Part shown: one piece after another, positions 21,401 through 29,894 of the stretch
Numbering within the stretch: the stretch's first letter is position 1
How the letters are laid out: each line of letters begins with the position of its first letter
Source of the DNA: Clostridium estertheticum
GTDB taxonomy: Bacteria; Bacillota; Clostridia; Clostridiales; Clostridiaceae
Direction of reading: 5' to 3'
DNA: 64,000 nt
Assembly (NCBI RefSeq): GCF_026650985.1
Contig: NZ_CP086239.1
Location: forward strand, 1,674,001 to 1,738,000
Translations under genes and position numbers: made by a program
The notes under the pieces: model-generated
The model's database searches: none
What the model was told of the DNA's origin: nothing
The model's input: the letters and a program-made list of their open reading frames with translations, nothing else

Positions 21401-21444
21401 GATGTATCAGAAAGCCAATCTAAACTTGGTATTTTAAAATTCAT
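18418..21444 (-). CDS. lacZ: beta-galactosidase, glycoside hydrolase family 2
   Basis: A 1008-residue enzyme that hydrolyses terminal beta-D-galactosides such as lactose. Length and order match LacZ: N-terminal jelly roll (from residue 30), immunoglobulin-like domain, TIM barrel, second Ig domain and C-terminal beta-sandwich. The acid/base Glu lies in WSCGNESFGG (about residue 457) and the nucleophile Glu in ISCEYMHAMGN (about 524). Other LacZ markers are RTSHYPN and DETNLETHG. There is no signal peptide, so it acts in the cytoplasm after uptake by the ABC transporter encoded directly upstream. AGGAGATGAAATT precedes the ATG. It is the last gene of the sugar operon. Confidence 0.97.
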   Translation of the reverse strand: MNFKIPSLDWLSDTSVFAVNRIDAHSDHKYYLTKEEESIGEMDLRQSLNGNWKFSFAVNPSSRIKDFYEPEFDCHCFKDIEVPAHIQLQGYDKPQYINTMYPWDGHSELLPPEVSKEYNPVGSYVKYFDIDENIKGGPVYISFQGVENAFYLWLNGEFIGYSEDSFTPSEFDLTKLIKDGENKLAVEVYKRSTGSWLEDQDFWRFSGIFRDVYLYSVPETHIQDLFVKTNLDKSYKNAVLDLDLKIKGEINSTIDLELMDKDGIVVAKDIGTSLAKSISLDLNVNNVELWSAENPYLYTLFAIIRGLDGKVVEVVSQKVGFRSFEMINKIMTINGKRIVFKGINRHEFNCRKGRAITKEDMLWDIKFLKQNNINAVRTSHYPNQTHWYELCDEYGIYLIDETNLETHGSWQKMGKIKPDWVIPGSKKQWLDIVLDRATSMLERDKNHPSILIWSCGNESFGGENIYKMSKYFREKDPSRLVHYEGVFQDRSFNETSDMESRMYAKVFEIEEYLNNAPEKPYISCEYMHAMGNSCGAMHKYVELESKYPLYQGGFIWDYIDQFLIKKDKFNQEVMAYGGDFDDRPTDYNFCGDGIVYADRKPSPKVIEVKKLYQNIKLTTDRDGVLVKNENLFIDTSDYILEYCLDFNGKEIYKGFLTVIVKPCEEKYVSFKLPEVKTFGEYALNVSFKLKDGNVWAEALHVVAFDQYVFNVEGIVDAKKLTKIQVVHGDVNIGVKNDDFSVLFSKQEGGMVSLRYDGIEMITRAPMPIYWRAMTDNDKGTNHGFRCGQWLQASMFQSCIDVNVIEDDYSITVEYTYALLAGIQAEVKIAYTVYSNGEIKVSCNYKGVKGMPELPIFGMAFKLSSDYDNFKWYGKGPEENYVDRLHGATLGIFEKSVEENVSGYIVPQESGNHTGVRWAKIKDKNGFGIEFEASKVPFELGVSPYTACELQNAYHHNELPKVNYTVVTIAEKQMGVGGDDSWGAPVHKEYLIDSSKDIHFEFTMRKCLE

Positions 21445-21482
21445 AATTTCATCTCCTACTTTCTATTTTATTATAATACATA

Positions 21483-22301
21483 TTATCCTTTAACAGAACC
21501 TAGCATTCCTGCAACGAAATGTTTCTGCATTAAAAAGAAAACTATTGCTGTCGGAAGTGTTGCTATTACAATTCCAGCCATAATCATTCCATAATCTGGA
21601 GAATAAGATGATCCCATGGTAGAAATAATAAGTGGAACTGTTCTGTTTTCTGGACTTTGTAGTGCAATAAGAGGCCACATATAATTGTTCCAACTGCTCA
21701 TAAACGTAATAATTGCAGCTGCTGCATAAGTAGATTTCATTGTAGGCACATAGATTCTTGTAAATATTTGAAATTCATTTAATCCATCAATACGCCCTGC
21801 TTCTAAAATATCCTTTGGGAAAGATTTCGTATTTTGCCTAAAAAAGAATATTAAAAATGCAGTAGATATACTAGGAATTATTACTGCAGCTGCAGTGTTT
21901 AGACCAAAAACTTTAAATGTGCTAAACATCTTAAATAATGGTATCATGAGCGCTGCAAACGGAATCATCATAGATAATAACAAAATATTAAAAACTCTGT
22001 CACGAGCTTTATTCCTATATATTTCAAACCCATATCCTGCAAAAGAAGCTACAATTAATGCTAAAATTGTTGTTATAATAGTAATCTTAGCTGAATTCCA
22101 TAAAGAGGTAGAAAAGTTCAAATCAGAATTAAAAAGATTTTGCATATTTTGTAGTAATTGCGTACCTGGTATTAATGATCCTTTAGACACATCTACTGAT
22201 TTATTCGTCATACCTATAAGCATCCATATAAATGGGAAAATAGAAACTATGGATATTATACTTAAAAATATATATTTAAATGAGCTTTTTACATTTTTCA
22301 T
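21483..22301 (-). CDS. carbohydrate ABC transporter permease, MalG type
   Basis: A 272-residue membrane subunit with six helices and the cytoplasmic coupling loop (EAA motif) EAGRIDGLNEFQIFTRIYVP, which docks on the shared ATPase. It ends LGSVKG, typical of MalG-type proteins. It overlaps the end of the MalF-type gene by four bases (ATGA), so the two are translationally coupled. No ATPase gene is present in the operon; in Firmicutes a shared MsmX-type ATPase encoded elsewhere often serves such transporters. Confidence 0.94.
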   Translation of the reverse strand: MKNVKSSFKYIFLSIISIVSIFPFIWMLIGMTNKSVDVSKGSLIPGTQLLQNMQNLFNSDLNFSTSLWNSAKITIITTILALIVASFAGYGFEIYRNKARDRVFNILLLSMMIPFAALMIPLFKMFSTFKVFGLNTAAAVIIPSISTAFLIFFFRQNTKSFPKDILEAGRIDGLNEFQIFTRIYVPTMKSTYAAAAIITFMSSWNNYMWPLIALQSPENRTVPLIISTMGSSYSPDYGMIMAGIVIATLPTAIVFFLMQKHFVAGMLGSVKG

Positions 22302-23179
22302 TTTTCATCACCTGCCACTTTAAATTGTATTAAGGATAATACAGCTATCATAATTACAATGGTAAAAGATACTGCTGCTGCATAACCGAAATTAGGACTA
22401 TATTTAAAACTTAAATTGTATATGTATTGTGATATTGTAGTTGATGCATTCCCTGGCCCACCTTTAGTTATATTCATTACTTCATCAAATAATTGCAAAG
22501 TACCTGTAGTTGACATTACAGTAGTAAATAGAATAATTGGTTTTAATAAAGGTACAGTAATATGGAAAAATTGTTTTACTCCAGTCGCACCATCTATCTT
22601 TGCTGCTTCATAAATGCTTGGATCAATGTTTTGTAAGCCAGCTAAATAAAATATCATGTTATAACCAGTCCAACGCCAAGTTATAGCTATGATTATAGTG
22701 ATTTTAGCCCAAAAAGGACTCGTGATCCATTCTATGGGAGAAGTTATTAAATGTATGCTTAATAACAAATTATTCATTAACCCATCACTTGAAAATAGAC
22801 TTTTAAATATTACAGAATATGCTACCAAGGATGTTACACAAGGCAGAAATATTGCAGTTCTAAAAAAGCCTTTGAATTTTAAATTTTTATCATTTAATAT
22901 TACCGATATAAACAATGCTAGCAAAATCATTATTGGTACCTGAACTACTAAATAAATAAGAGTGTTTGTAACTGCTTTTTTAAATATATCATCAGTAAAT
23001 AATCTAGTATAATTAGCAATTACTACGAATTTCAGATTATTTCCCATGCCTGATTCTAATGAGGTAATCAAAGCTTTTATCATAGGATAGAAAACAAAGG
23101 AAATTATTATAAGTATACTGGGGATAGTAAATAACCAACCTGTCCTATCATAATTTTTGTTTAATTTACTTTTTTTCAC
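22298..23179 (-). CDS. carbohydrate ABC transporter permease, MalF type
   Basis: A 293-residue membrane subunit with six helices and the EAA loop EAAKIDGATGVKQFFHITVP. It starts MKKSKLNKNYDRTGWLFTIPS. Together with the MalG-type protein it forms the channel for a sugar, likely a galactoside given the adjacent beta-galactosidase. It follows the binding-protein gene by 69 bases; the gap holds an AACAAAGGATTAA inverted motif that could be an attenuating stem between the binding protein and permeases. Confidence 0.94.
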   Translation of the reverse strand: MKKSKLNKNYDRTGWLFTIPSILIIISFVFYPMIKALITSLESGMGNNLKFVVIANYTRLFTDDIFKKAVTNTLIYLVVQVPIMILLALFISVILNDKNLKFKGFFRTAIFLPCVTSLVAYSVIFKSLFSSDGLMNNLLLSIHLITSPIEWITSPFWAKITIIIAITWRWTGYNMIFYLAGLQNIDPSIYEAAKIDGATGVKQFFHITVPLLKPIILFTTVMSTTGTLQLFDEVMNITKGGPGNASTTISQYIYNLSFKYSPNFGYAAAVSFTIVIMIAVLSLIQFKVAGDEK

Positions 23180-23248
23180 AACGGCTGCGCCTCCCTTTTA
23201 TAAGTTAATCCTTTGTTAATCATTAATTAACAAAGGATTATAATTAAG

Positions 23249-24553
23249 CTATTTAACTACAGCTGATTCTGCTTGCTTTTGAGCATCTTTAAGTGCTTTA
23301 TCTATGTCGGCACCACTCTTAACTATAGATTGCACTGTTCCCGTTAATATATCTTCTATACTATAAGTATATAAACCATAGTTTACTGGAGGTATTTGTG
23401 TTGTCCATTTAGATAAATCCAGTGCTGTTTTTTGTCCACCATAAAATTCAACTGGTTTTTGATAATTAGCTGTAGTTGATGAAGATTTTAAAGTACTTAT
23501 AAGATTAATTTTACTAGATAAAGTATTCATAAGTTCTTTATTAGTACCAAAAGTTTTAGCAAGGAAATCTGAAGCTAATTCTGAATCGCCTACCTTGTCT
23601 AAAACATACCAACTTGATCCTCCTACATTTGAAGCATTTACTGATGTTTTAACTGCTCCGAGTTTTGGTATTGCTGCCACTGCCCATTTTCCGCTTTGAT
23701 CCGTTGCTTTAGTTATTGAGCTTGAAATCCAACATCCAGATGGAACCGATGCAACATCACCCTTTTGAAATGCACCTACAAATTGATCCCAATCAGAAAC
23801 TTGTTTTGTTATTCCCGCTGCCATAAGCTGTTTATATATTTTAATGCTCTCCTTTAATGCTACATTATTTTCTAAATTCACGGTCTTTCCATCATCTTTT
23901 ACATACCACTGACCAGCTGATTGCATCATTATTCTTATTATTCCTAAATCGTTAGGATCCATGGTTAACATTGCTTTTCCAGTTTTTGCTTTTACCGCTT
24001 TACCAATTTCTATGAATTTTTCCCAGGTTATGTTTTCCATATCTGATTTTTTATATCCGGCCTTTTCTATTAAATCTGTTCTATAAAATAGAGCTGCAGC
24101 ACCACTATCAAAAGGAACTCCGTAAAGCTTTCCATTTAAACTATCTGATTTAAGCTTATAGTCCATAAAATCAGTAGTCTTAACCTTGCTAGACATATCT
24201 TTAAAAGAATCAGGATAAGAAGTCAAGAAGTTTTGTGATCTATAATCTTCAATAAGAACTATATTGGGTAACCCTGCTGTTGTATTAGAACTTAAATTTG
24301 TATTTAACTTTTGTACTATATCGTTTTGAGCCATCTCTACTATCTGTACGTCTACGCCTTTGTGATCCTTTTCATAAATTGCTTTTGCTTCTTTAGCAGC
24401 AACAACATTAAAAGTTCCATCCCATGCCCATATCACAAGTTTTTTGTTTGTAGTAGCTGTTGTAGCACTTTTTTTACTGGCCGTTCCACACCCTGCCATA
24501 CTAAGTGTCATAATAGCAGTTAGAGCAATAGCTATTAATTTTTTTGTTTTCAT
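23249..24553 (-). CDS. sugar ABC transporter substrate-binding lipoprotein
   Basis: A 434-residue extracellular binding protein. The N-terminus is a lipoprotein signal peptide with lipobox SMAGC (Cys near residue 22), followed by a type 1 sugar-binding fold; the motif VVAAKEAKAIYEKDHKGVDV is typical of family 1 binding proteins. It would be tethered to the outside of the membrane and deliver the sugar to the two permeases. First gene of the operon, divergent from a YesN/YesM pair that probably senses the sugar or the loaded binding protein. Confidence 0.94.
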   Translation of the reverse strand: MKTKKLIAIALTAIMTLSMAGCGTASKKSATTATTNKKLVIWAWDGTFNVVAAKEAKAIYEKDHKGVDVQIVEMAQNDIVQKLNTNLSSNTTAGLPNIVLIEDYRSQNFLTSYPDSFKDMSSKVKTTDFMDYKLKSDSLNGKLYGVPFDSGAAALFYRTDLIEKAGYKKSDMENITWEKFIEIGKAVKAKTGKAMLTMDPNDLGIIRIMMQSAGQWYVKDDGKTVNLENNVALKESIKIYKQLMAAGITKQVSDWDQFVGAFQKGDVASVPSGCWISSSITKATDQSGKWAVAAIPKLGAVKTSVNASNVGGSSWYVLDKVGDSELASDFLAKTFGTNKELMNTLSSKINLISTLKSSSTTANYQKPVEFYGGQKTALDLSKWTTQIPPVNYGLYTYSIEDILTGTVQSIVKSGADIDKALKDAQKQAESAVVK

Positions 24554-24750
24554 AGTTAAAATCCCCCTTTAAATTTGGTTCTTACTCGTCTAAACGATTA
24601 CAAGTATTTCTAACCTTAGTTTACATCAAATTTTAAAATTCAAATAGTAATATATTTATATAAACTTGTGTTATTTTAATAAATAAGAATTTATTGTTAA
24701 CACCGAATTTGTACTTTTTTAATATTATATGATTATCTTTGTATACATTT

Positions 24751-24813
24751 ACATTTGTATAGTATATAGTACTAATTGAAATATCTTTAATATTACTATA
24801 TACTATACAATGT
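24751..24813. promoter_or_regulatory. long inverted repeat between the sugar operon and its regulators
   Basis: The arms are 24751-24771 (ACATTTGTATAGTATATAGT plus A) and 24794-24813 (TACTATATACTATACAATGT). They are perfectly complementary apart from one extra T. The spacer is 22 bases. The element lies between the divergently transcribed binding-protein and regulator genes, 55 bases before the regulator start. Each arm repeats TATAGTATATAG-type sequence. It may be a pair of operator half-sites for the AraC-type regulator, or an RNA hairpin in the regulator leader. Confidence 0.6.
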
Positions 24814-24868
24814 AATAATACTAATACAACTAAGTTATAAAGAAATAATTTTAAAGGATCTGATACCC

Positions 24869-26434
24869 TTGAGTGACTTTTGCAAAATTTTAATAGTAGA
24901 CGATGAATATTTGTTAAGACAAGGTATAAAATATCTTGTAGATTGGAATAAAGAAGGTTTCGAAATTATAGGCGAAGCTTCTAATGGAAAGGAAGCTTTA
25001 AATTTTATAGAAAAGCTTAAACCCCACATAATAATTTCAGATATAGTTATGCCTATTATGGATGGTGTCGATCTAGCAAAGGTAGTAAAAACAAAATATC
25101 CTGAGATACAAATAGTTATTTTAAGCGGTTATAGTGATTTTAACTATGTAAAAGACACTTTCAAATTAGGTATAAATGATTATATTTTGAAACCAAAATT
25201 AGATCCACAGGAGATGGTTTTACTTTTAAAAAATACTGCTAGTAATATTCCTGGTTTTGTTATGTCTACTCCTGAAAATAGTAATACTCTAAATATTAAC
25301 AATTTATTAACCAAATTAATTTCTGGTTTTTATTCTGGTTTAGATGAAAAAATACTAGATGATACTTTTTCTCTTGACTCTTTTTTGCTTATAGGCGATA
25401 ATATCAAAAAAATAAATAACATAACCTCCATGAGCCTTTTATCTTTGAGATCTATTTTATCTAAAGCTGCAAAAATATATTTAAAAGACTTAATATATTT
25501 TGAAGTAGAAGCCGAAAATAATTTTTTCTTACTTGTAATAAATTTAAAAGCTGAAAATTATTCTGAGGTTATAGCTCGAATAAATCTTATGCTTTTGGAA
25601 GTTTCAAAGGATATCCCCGAAATATTTTTTGTAATAAGTAATCTTTTTAATTCCTTATATAAATTAGAAGATATTTATATAAACAATTTCAAACCACTAC
25701 TTGGATATAAATTTTATTTTAAAGGAAAAACTCTTATTACTTATGCGTTATTACCTAAAAACAGCTTAAAAGAAAAATTTGATTTTAAATATTATTCAGG
25801 CCAAATATATACACTTAATTTAGATAACGCTTTAATTTATTTAAAGGAGTACCTTTGCCTTTCTATAAAAAATATCAGCATTAATGAATTCGAATTAAAA
25901 ACACTTTTTGAGAACGCTTTATATAATATTATAAATATTTTAGATGAACTTAATTTTAACATGGAGGAAATGGATAACTCAAAACTAGAATATTTTCAAA
26001 GGATAGATGAAACTAAATCTCCTGATGAATTATTAAATTTACTTGATATTATAACCAAAGATACAAAATCAATATTAAATAATGACGAAAGTAAATTAAA
26101 TGATCATATGATAAATAAAATTATTGAGTACATATCAAATCATTATTATGAGCAATTGTCTCTTAAACAAGTTGCTGATAAATTTCATTTTAACTATTAC
26201 TACTTATCTTCATATTTTAGTTCTCATAATGCGGAAGGTTTTAGCGAATATCTTAATAAAATACGACTTGAAAAAGCTGTTGAACTTTTAGGAAATGAAA
26301 AAATTCCAGTTTCAGAAGTAAGTTTTATGGTAGGGTATTCAGATCATAGTTATTTTTGTAAAGTATTTAAAAAGTTTAAAAAGCTCACCCCAAGTAAATT
26401 CAGAAGAAATATTCTAGATAACAAAAGAGGTTAA
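24869..26434 (+). CDS. YesN-type response regulator (receiver plus AraC HTH)
   Basis: A 521-residue regulator. Residues 1-125 form a receiver domain (acidic DDE at 11-13, phosphoacceptor Asp58 in ISDIVMP, Lys in ILKPKL). A long middle region follows, and the last 100 residues carry two AraC-type helix-turn-helix motifs (LSLKQVADKFHFNYYYLSSY, then PVSEVSFMVGYSDHSYFCK). The start is TTG, ten bases after AAAGGA. The kinase gene begins three bases downstream, and the sugar transport operon is divergent, a classic layout for regulation of the adjacent transporter. Confidence 0.94.
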   Translation: MSDFCKILIVDDEYLLRQGIKYLVDWNKEGFEIIGEASNGKEALNFIEKLKPHIIISDIVMPIMDGVDLAKVVKTKYPEIQIVILSGYSDFNYVKDTFKLGINDYILKPKLDPQEMVLLLKNTASNIPGFVMSTPENSNTLNINNLLTKLISGFYSGLDEKILDDTFSLDSFLLIGDNIKKINNITSMSLLSLRSILSKAAKIYLKDLIYFEVEAENNFFLLVINLKAENYSEVIARINLMLLEVSKDIPEIFFVISNLFNSLYKLEDIYINNFKPLLGYKFYFKGKTLITYALLPKNSLKEKFDFKYYSGQIYTLNLDNALIYLKEYLCLSIKNISINEFELKTLFENALYNIINILDELNFNMEEMDNSKLEYFQRIDETKSPDELLNLLDIITKDTKSILNNDESKLNDHMINKIIEYISNHYYEQLSLKQVADKFHFNYYYLSSYFSSHNAEGFSEYLNKIRLEKAVELLGNEKIPVSEVSFMVGYSDHSYFCKVFKKFKKLTPSKFRRNILDNKRG

Positions 26435-26437
26435 CCA

Positions 26438-28207
26438 ATGACTAAAATTATAAATAAATTAAGGAACAATAGCTTATTCTTTAAACTAACATTAATTATG
26501 TTAATTAGCAGTATATGTATTTCTATTATAACTGCACTTACAATAATGAATATTTCAAAGAAAGTATTTATTAATAACTTTAGTGTTACAAACACTAAAA
26601 GCTTAAATGAGATTAAAGATACTTCTGCTGATTTAAATGATAAACTTATAAGTCTTATGAACACTATAAATGATAGTTGGGCCTTTCGTCGATACCTTAC
26701 TGAATATAACATTAGTACAATAGATTTATCCAATATTATATATAACCTTAAACAACATTTAAAAAATGATACCATGAATCTGAATTCTAAAGATATTGAT
26801 TTTTTATTAATTGGAGCAAATAATTCCACATATATAAGAAGTTCCGCGTTATTAACTATCCCTGTAAACGAAATAAAAGAAAATCAAATAACAAAAAACT
26901 CACTTAAAAATCCAGATAAATTACTATATCAATATAGCAACTCTGGATTTAATAGCTTGACAACACATAGAAATGTTATTATCGCTACAAAGGTATTGCA
27001 CGATCAAAGAACAAAGCAGCAATTTGGTATGTTATATATAAGTATAAATGAAAACACATTTAAAAAGCTCTATTCTAACTTTACAACTAAGAGCAATGAT
27101 GTTGCAATAATGTCCTATGATGGTACCATCGTATCCTCTAATAAAGAGAATATTATCGGAACTATTGATAAACCCTTGCTTAATATAGCAAAAAATATAG
27201 ATAATAATAATCTTAAATTTAAAAATGTAAAGTTAAACAATAAAAATTACACGATTTTAGCAGAATATATGCCAATTTATAATTTCTATTTAGTAAACAT
27301 TATTGATACGAACCTTGCTTTAGAAGATATGTATAATATAAAAGAAATAGTGCTCTTTTGTGGACTAATAATAGCTATTTCAGTTTCAATACTATTTGTA
27401 ATTACAAGAAAAACTATAAATCCCCTAAGAGTTTTAGTAAAAGAAATGTCTAAAATAACTGAAGGTGACTTTAATAATCATATAAATTTAGCAGGAAGTT
27501 CCGAAATAAAAAAATTAAGCAGTTCCTTTAACTATATGTTAGATGATCTAAATAATTATGTAGAGAAGTTACTTATCGCTCAAAAAGAGCAAAGAAAATC
27601 AGAATTGTCTGCTCTTCAAATGCAAATTAATCCCCATTTTATCTATAACACCTTAGCCTCTATTAAACTGCTAGTTCTAAAAGAGGATAAAGAAAAAGCA
27701 AGCGAAACCATAAATTCATTCATCTCACTATTACAAAATACCATTAGTGAAACCAGTGAAACCATAACTGTAGAGCAAGAAATAGAAAATCTAAAAAACT
27801 ATGTCTTTATAAATGAAACTAGATGTGGTGATAATATAAAAGTTAATTTTCATGTATTTGAGCAGTGTGTTAATTATAGACTTCCAAAACTAGTCCTTCA
27901 GCCCTTTATTGAAAATGCTCTTTTCCATGCATTTTCTGGAAATGAAGAAGGACGTATACACGTGTTTATATCTGTAAAAAATAATAACCTACTTTGTGAA
28001 ATAATAGATAACGGAATCGGCATGGAAGAATCCCAACTACAAAGTCTATATTCATCCCCTACTTCTAAACATATACATTTTACAGGAATAGGAATTAAAA
28101 ATGTAGACAATAGAATTAAACTCCTTTATGGAAATGACTATGGAGTAACTATAACTAGCAAAATTAATGTAGGAACTACAATTAATGTTTATTTGCCTTT
28201 AATATAG
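26438..28207 (+). CDS. YesM-type sensor histidine kinase
   Basis: A 589-residue membrane kinase. It has a first membrane helix near residue 15-38, an extracellular sensor of about 260 residues, a second helix near 305-325, a HAMP domain (TRKTINPLRVLVKEMSKIT) and a His_kinase/HATPase module. The phosphoacceptor motif is MQINPHFIYNTL with His near residue 400, and the N-box is QPFIENALFHAF. GTTAACC follows the partner's stop and the ATG comes three bases later, so the genes are co-transcribed. It probably senses the sugar or the binding protein outside the cell. Confidence 0.95.
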   Translation: MTKIINKLRNNSLFFKLTLIMLISSICISIITALTIMNISKKVFINNFSVTNTKSLNEIKDTSADLNDKLISLMNTINDSWAFRRYLTEYNISTIDLSNIIYNLKQHLKNDTMNLNSKDIDFLLIGANNSTYIRSSALLTIPVNEIKENQITKNSLKNPDKLLYQYSNSGFNSLTTHRNVIIATKVLHDQRTKQQFGMLYISINENTFKKLYSNFTTKSNDVAIMSYDGTIVSSNKENIIGTIDKPLLNIAKNIDNNNLKFKNVKLNNKNYTILAEYMPIYNFYLVNIIDTNLALEDMYNIKEIVLFCGLIIAISVSILFVITRKTINPLRVLVKEMSKITEGDFNNHINLAGSSEIKKLSSSFNYMLDDLNNYVEKLLIAQKEQRKSELSALQMQINPHFIYNTLASIKLLVLKEDKEKASETINSFISLLQNTISETSETITVEQEIENLKNYVFINETRCGDNIKVNFHVFEQCVNYRLPKLVLQPFIENALFHAFSGNEEGRIHVFISVKNNNLLCEIIDNGIGMEESQLQSLYSSPTSKHIHFTGIGIKNVDNRIKLLYGNDYGVTITSKINVGTTINVYLPLI

Positions 28208-28469
28208 TCAGTTTAATTAAAAACCCAATATTTTAATTAAAGACTGGAATAATAACACCATAGTTAATGCTGTAAACAACCAGTAAAATTCTGGTGCTTC
28301 CTTCCAATATATCAAATTATTTTTATGCCCTGAACCACTATCCCTTAAATAATCACTCTCCTAAACTTAGACTAAAAAAACTACTTATATTTTAATGTTT
28401 TCTTAATTTTGATTTAATACAAATTTAATCCTGTAAGATTAAAATGAAAAATAATATATAAATGTTTTA

Positions 28470-28498
28470 TTGCAATGGCGTTAATTTTATGGTATTCT
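28470..28498 (+). promoter_or_regulatory. candidate promoter for the small membrane ORF cluster
   Basis: TTGCAA, a 17-base spacer and TATTCT, preceded by TGG. The leader from a start near 28505 to the first small ORF would be about 78 bases. The -10 box is two bases from consensus. Confidence 0.4.
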
Positions 28499-28582
28499 TT
28501 ATGTCAAATGGTATATATAGTAAGTTGAATTTGTATCATTATAAAAATGTAGTATTTAATGAAGAAATGGGGTCAATTTATC

Positions 28583-28705
28583 ATGGAATCTAAATACAAA
28601 AACAGTCCTGAAGTATCATGGATTCAAGCTATCTTAATTTCTCTGTGTGTTACAACTCCAGTTCTAGCACTCGTTGGAATCAAAATACTGTTAACTACTA
28701 TGTAA
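28583..28705 (+). CDS. small membrane protein, 40 residues
   Basis: Starts MESKYKNSPEVSWIQAILIS and ends LVGIKILLTTM: about 13 polar residues then one membrane helix. GGGG lies ten bases before the ATG. It is not recognised. It lies in a 960-base stretch between the YesM kinase and nitroreductase genes that otherwise holds only two further small ORFs on the same strand, so it may be the first gene of a small operon. Coding status is inferred from layout and binding site only. Confidence 0.55.
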   Translation: MESKYKNSPEVSWIQAILISLCVTTPVLALVGIKILLTTM

Positions 28706-28809
28706 CTCGTCATTATACTGCTTAAATTATTATCAATTAAGATATTTCTTATATCAATAAAATATATCATAACAAGTAGATAAGATTAAAATAAAAAGGG
28801 GTGAGAATT

Positions 28810-28893
28810 ATGAAGCTGTCCTCAATTTTAGGTTTATTAATTGTTATAGGAGGCTTAGTATGCTTATTTTATGCAATACCATCAGAGAAGTGA
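28810..28893 (+). CDS. very small membrane protein, 27 residues
   Basis: Starts MKLSSILGLLIVIGGLVCLF and ends YAIPSEK: a single membrane helix. GGGGTGAG lies five bases before the ATG, one of the better binding sites in the area. The last 34 bases overlap the next ORF in another frame, and this gene contains the AGGAGG used by that ORF. Not recognised. Confidence 0.6.
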   Translation: MKLSSILGLLIVIGGLVCLFYAIPSEK

Positions 28894-29117
28894 AAAATAC
28901 AAAACCATTGAATACAGTCTTTGTCAAAAATGGGTTAAAAGCAACCGCTTCAGCTTTATTAACATTAACCCTTGGTTTATCCATCACCATAGGTGTTATA
29001 ACTCTTTTTAGTAATTATATAGCAATTGAGTTTCATGGGATAATAAAAGAACTAACCGCTATTGTCAAAACAATATTTTCTAAATTTTATGAACGAAACT
29101 TAATAAAAAAAATATAA
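28860..29117 (+). CDS. small membrane protein, 85 residues
   Basis: A perfect AGGAGG (28848-28853), six bases before the ATG, lies inside the preceding 27-residue ORF, so translation would be coupled. The protein has a basic N-terminus, one membrane helix near residues 28-52 (ALLTLTLGLSITIGVITLF) and a basic C-terminus (YERNLIKKI). Not recognised; no enzymatic motif is seen. A clear terminator overlaps its stop, which supports this as the end of a real transcript. Confidence 0.65.
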   Translation: MLILCNTIREVKNTKPLNTVFVKNGLKATASALLTLTLGLSITIGVITLFSNYIAIEFHGIIKELTAIVKTIFSKFYERNLIKKI

Positions 29118-29161
29118 CAAATAAACCTTCGACTAATTAATTAATCGAAGGTTTATTTGTT
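29116..29161. terminator. bidirectional terminator between small ORFs and nitroreductase
   Basis: Inverted arms AACAAATAAACCTTCGA and TCGAAGGTTTATTTGTT separated by 12 bases. It serves the converging small-ORF cluster (plus) and nitroreductase gene (minus). Confidence 0.8.
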
Positions 29162-29168
29162 TGCTTAT

Positions 29169-29675
29169 TTATTTATAACTTTCATAATGAACTCTTTTCT
29201 TATCAAATCTATCTACAAACTTATTCTCCTGACCATCTGGGTATCCTACTGGGATTAACGCGAAGGCTTCTATATTATCAGGTAAGTTAAACAAATTTTT
29301 TATATAACTCATTCTTTCATCAATAGATGCTACCCCAAGCCAAACTGCTCCAAGCCCTAGTTCTACTGCTTGTAAAAGAAGATTTTCTGATGCTGCTCCC
29401 ATATCTTGTGGTACGCAACCTGGTGCTAATAACCCATCTTTTCTAGATAAAAGAACAAATGTTACAGCTGAAGTAGCAACCATCTTTGAATAAGGGCTTG
29501 CTCCTGATAATTTTTTTAATACTTCTTTATCTTCAACGACTAAAAATTCCCAAGGTTGTTGATTTGCTGCTGATGGTGCCTGCATTGCAGCTCTTAAAAG
29601 TTTTTCTATTTTTTCCTTTTCAATAGGTCTATCCTCATATTTCCTTATGCTTCTTCTATTAAATATTGCTTCCAT
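29169..29675 (-). CDS. nitroreductase family flavoprotein
   Basis: A 168-residue FMN-dependent oxidoreductase. It carries the family N-terminal motif RRSIRKYEDRPIEKEKIEKL, the FMN-contact segment APSAANQQPWEF and the later GAVWLGVA. Members reduce nitro groups, quinones or flavins using NAD(P)H; the substrate cannot be told from sequence. It stands alone, converging on the small-ORF cluster. Confidence 0.94.
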   Translation of the reverse strand: MEAIFNRRSIRKYEDRPIEKEKIEKLLRAAMQAPSAANQQPWEFLVVEDKEVLKKLSGASPYSKMVATSAVTFVLLSRKDGLLAPGCVPQDMGAASENLLLQAVELGLGAVWLGVASIDERMSYIKNLFNLPDNIEAFALIPVGYPDGQENKFVDRFDKKRVHYESYK

Positions 29676-29843
29676 TTTGTTACCTCCATATTAATTAAGA
29701 TTATTTCGATAATTCATTATATTGATTATTATTTTCTCTATGTTACTATTTTACCTCATTGTATCTTAATTACAAGTACGCACTTTTTTATTACATAGTA
29801 ACTAAAATGATACCTTCTACTTATAAACCTAAAAAATAAAAAA

Positions 29844-29878
29844 ACATATCAATATTTCTATTAGAAATATTGATATGT
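29844..29878 (-). terminator. rho-independent terminator of the PspA operon
   Basis: Arms ACATATCAATATTTCT and AGAAATATTGATATGT with a three-base loop. On the minus strand the stem is followed by TTTTTTATTTTTT. It closes the three-gene unit ending with pspA. Confidence 0.85.
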
Positions 29879-29894
29879 CTTTGTTTACTGTTAA

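Noticed and set aside
24589-24603. cre-like sequence upstream of the binding-protein gene (TTGTAATCGTTTAGA on the minus strand)
   Set aside because: Two mismatches with the CcpA consensus at conserved positions; not enough to call without a genome-wide comparison.
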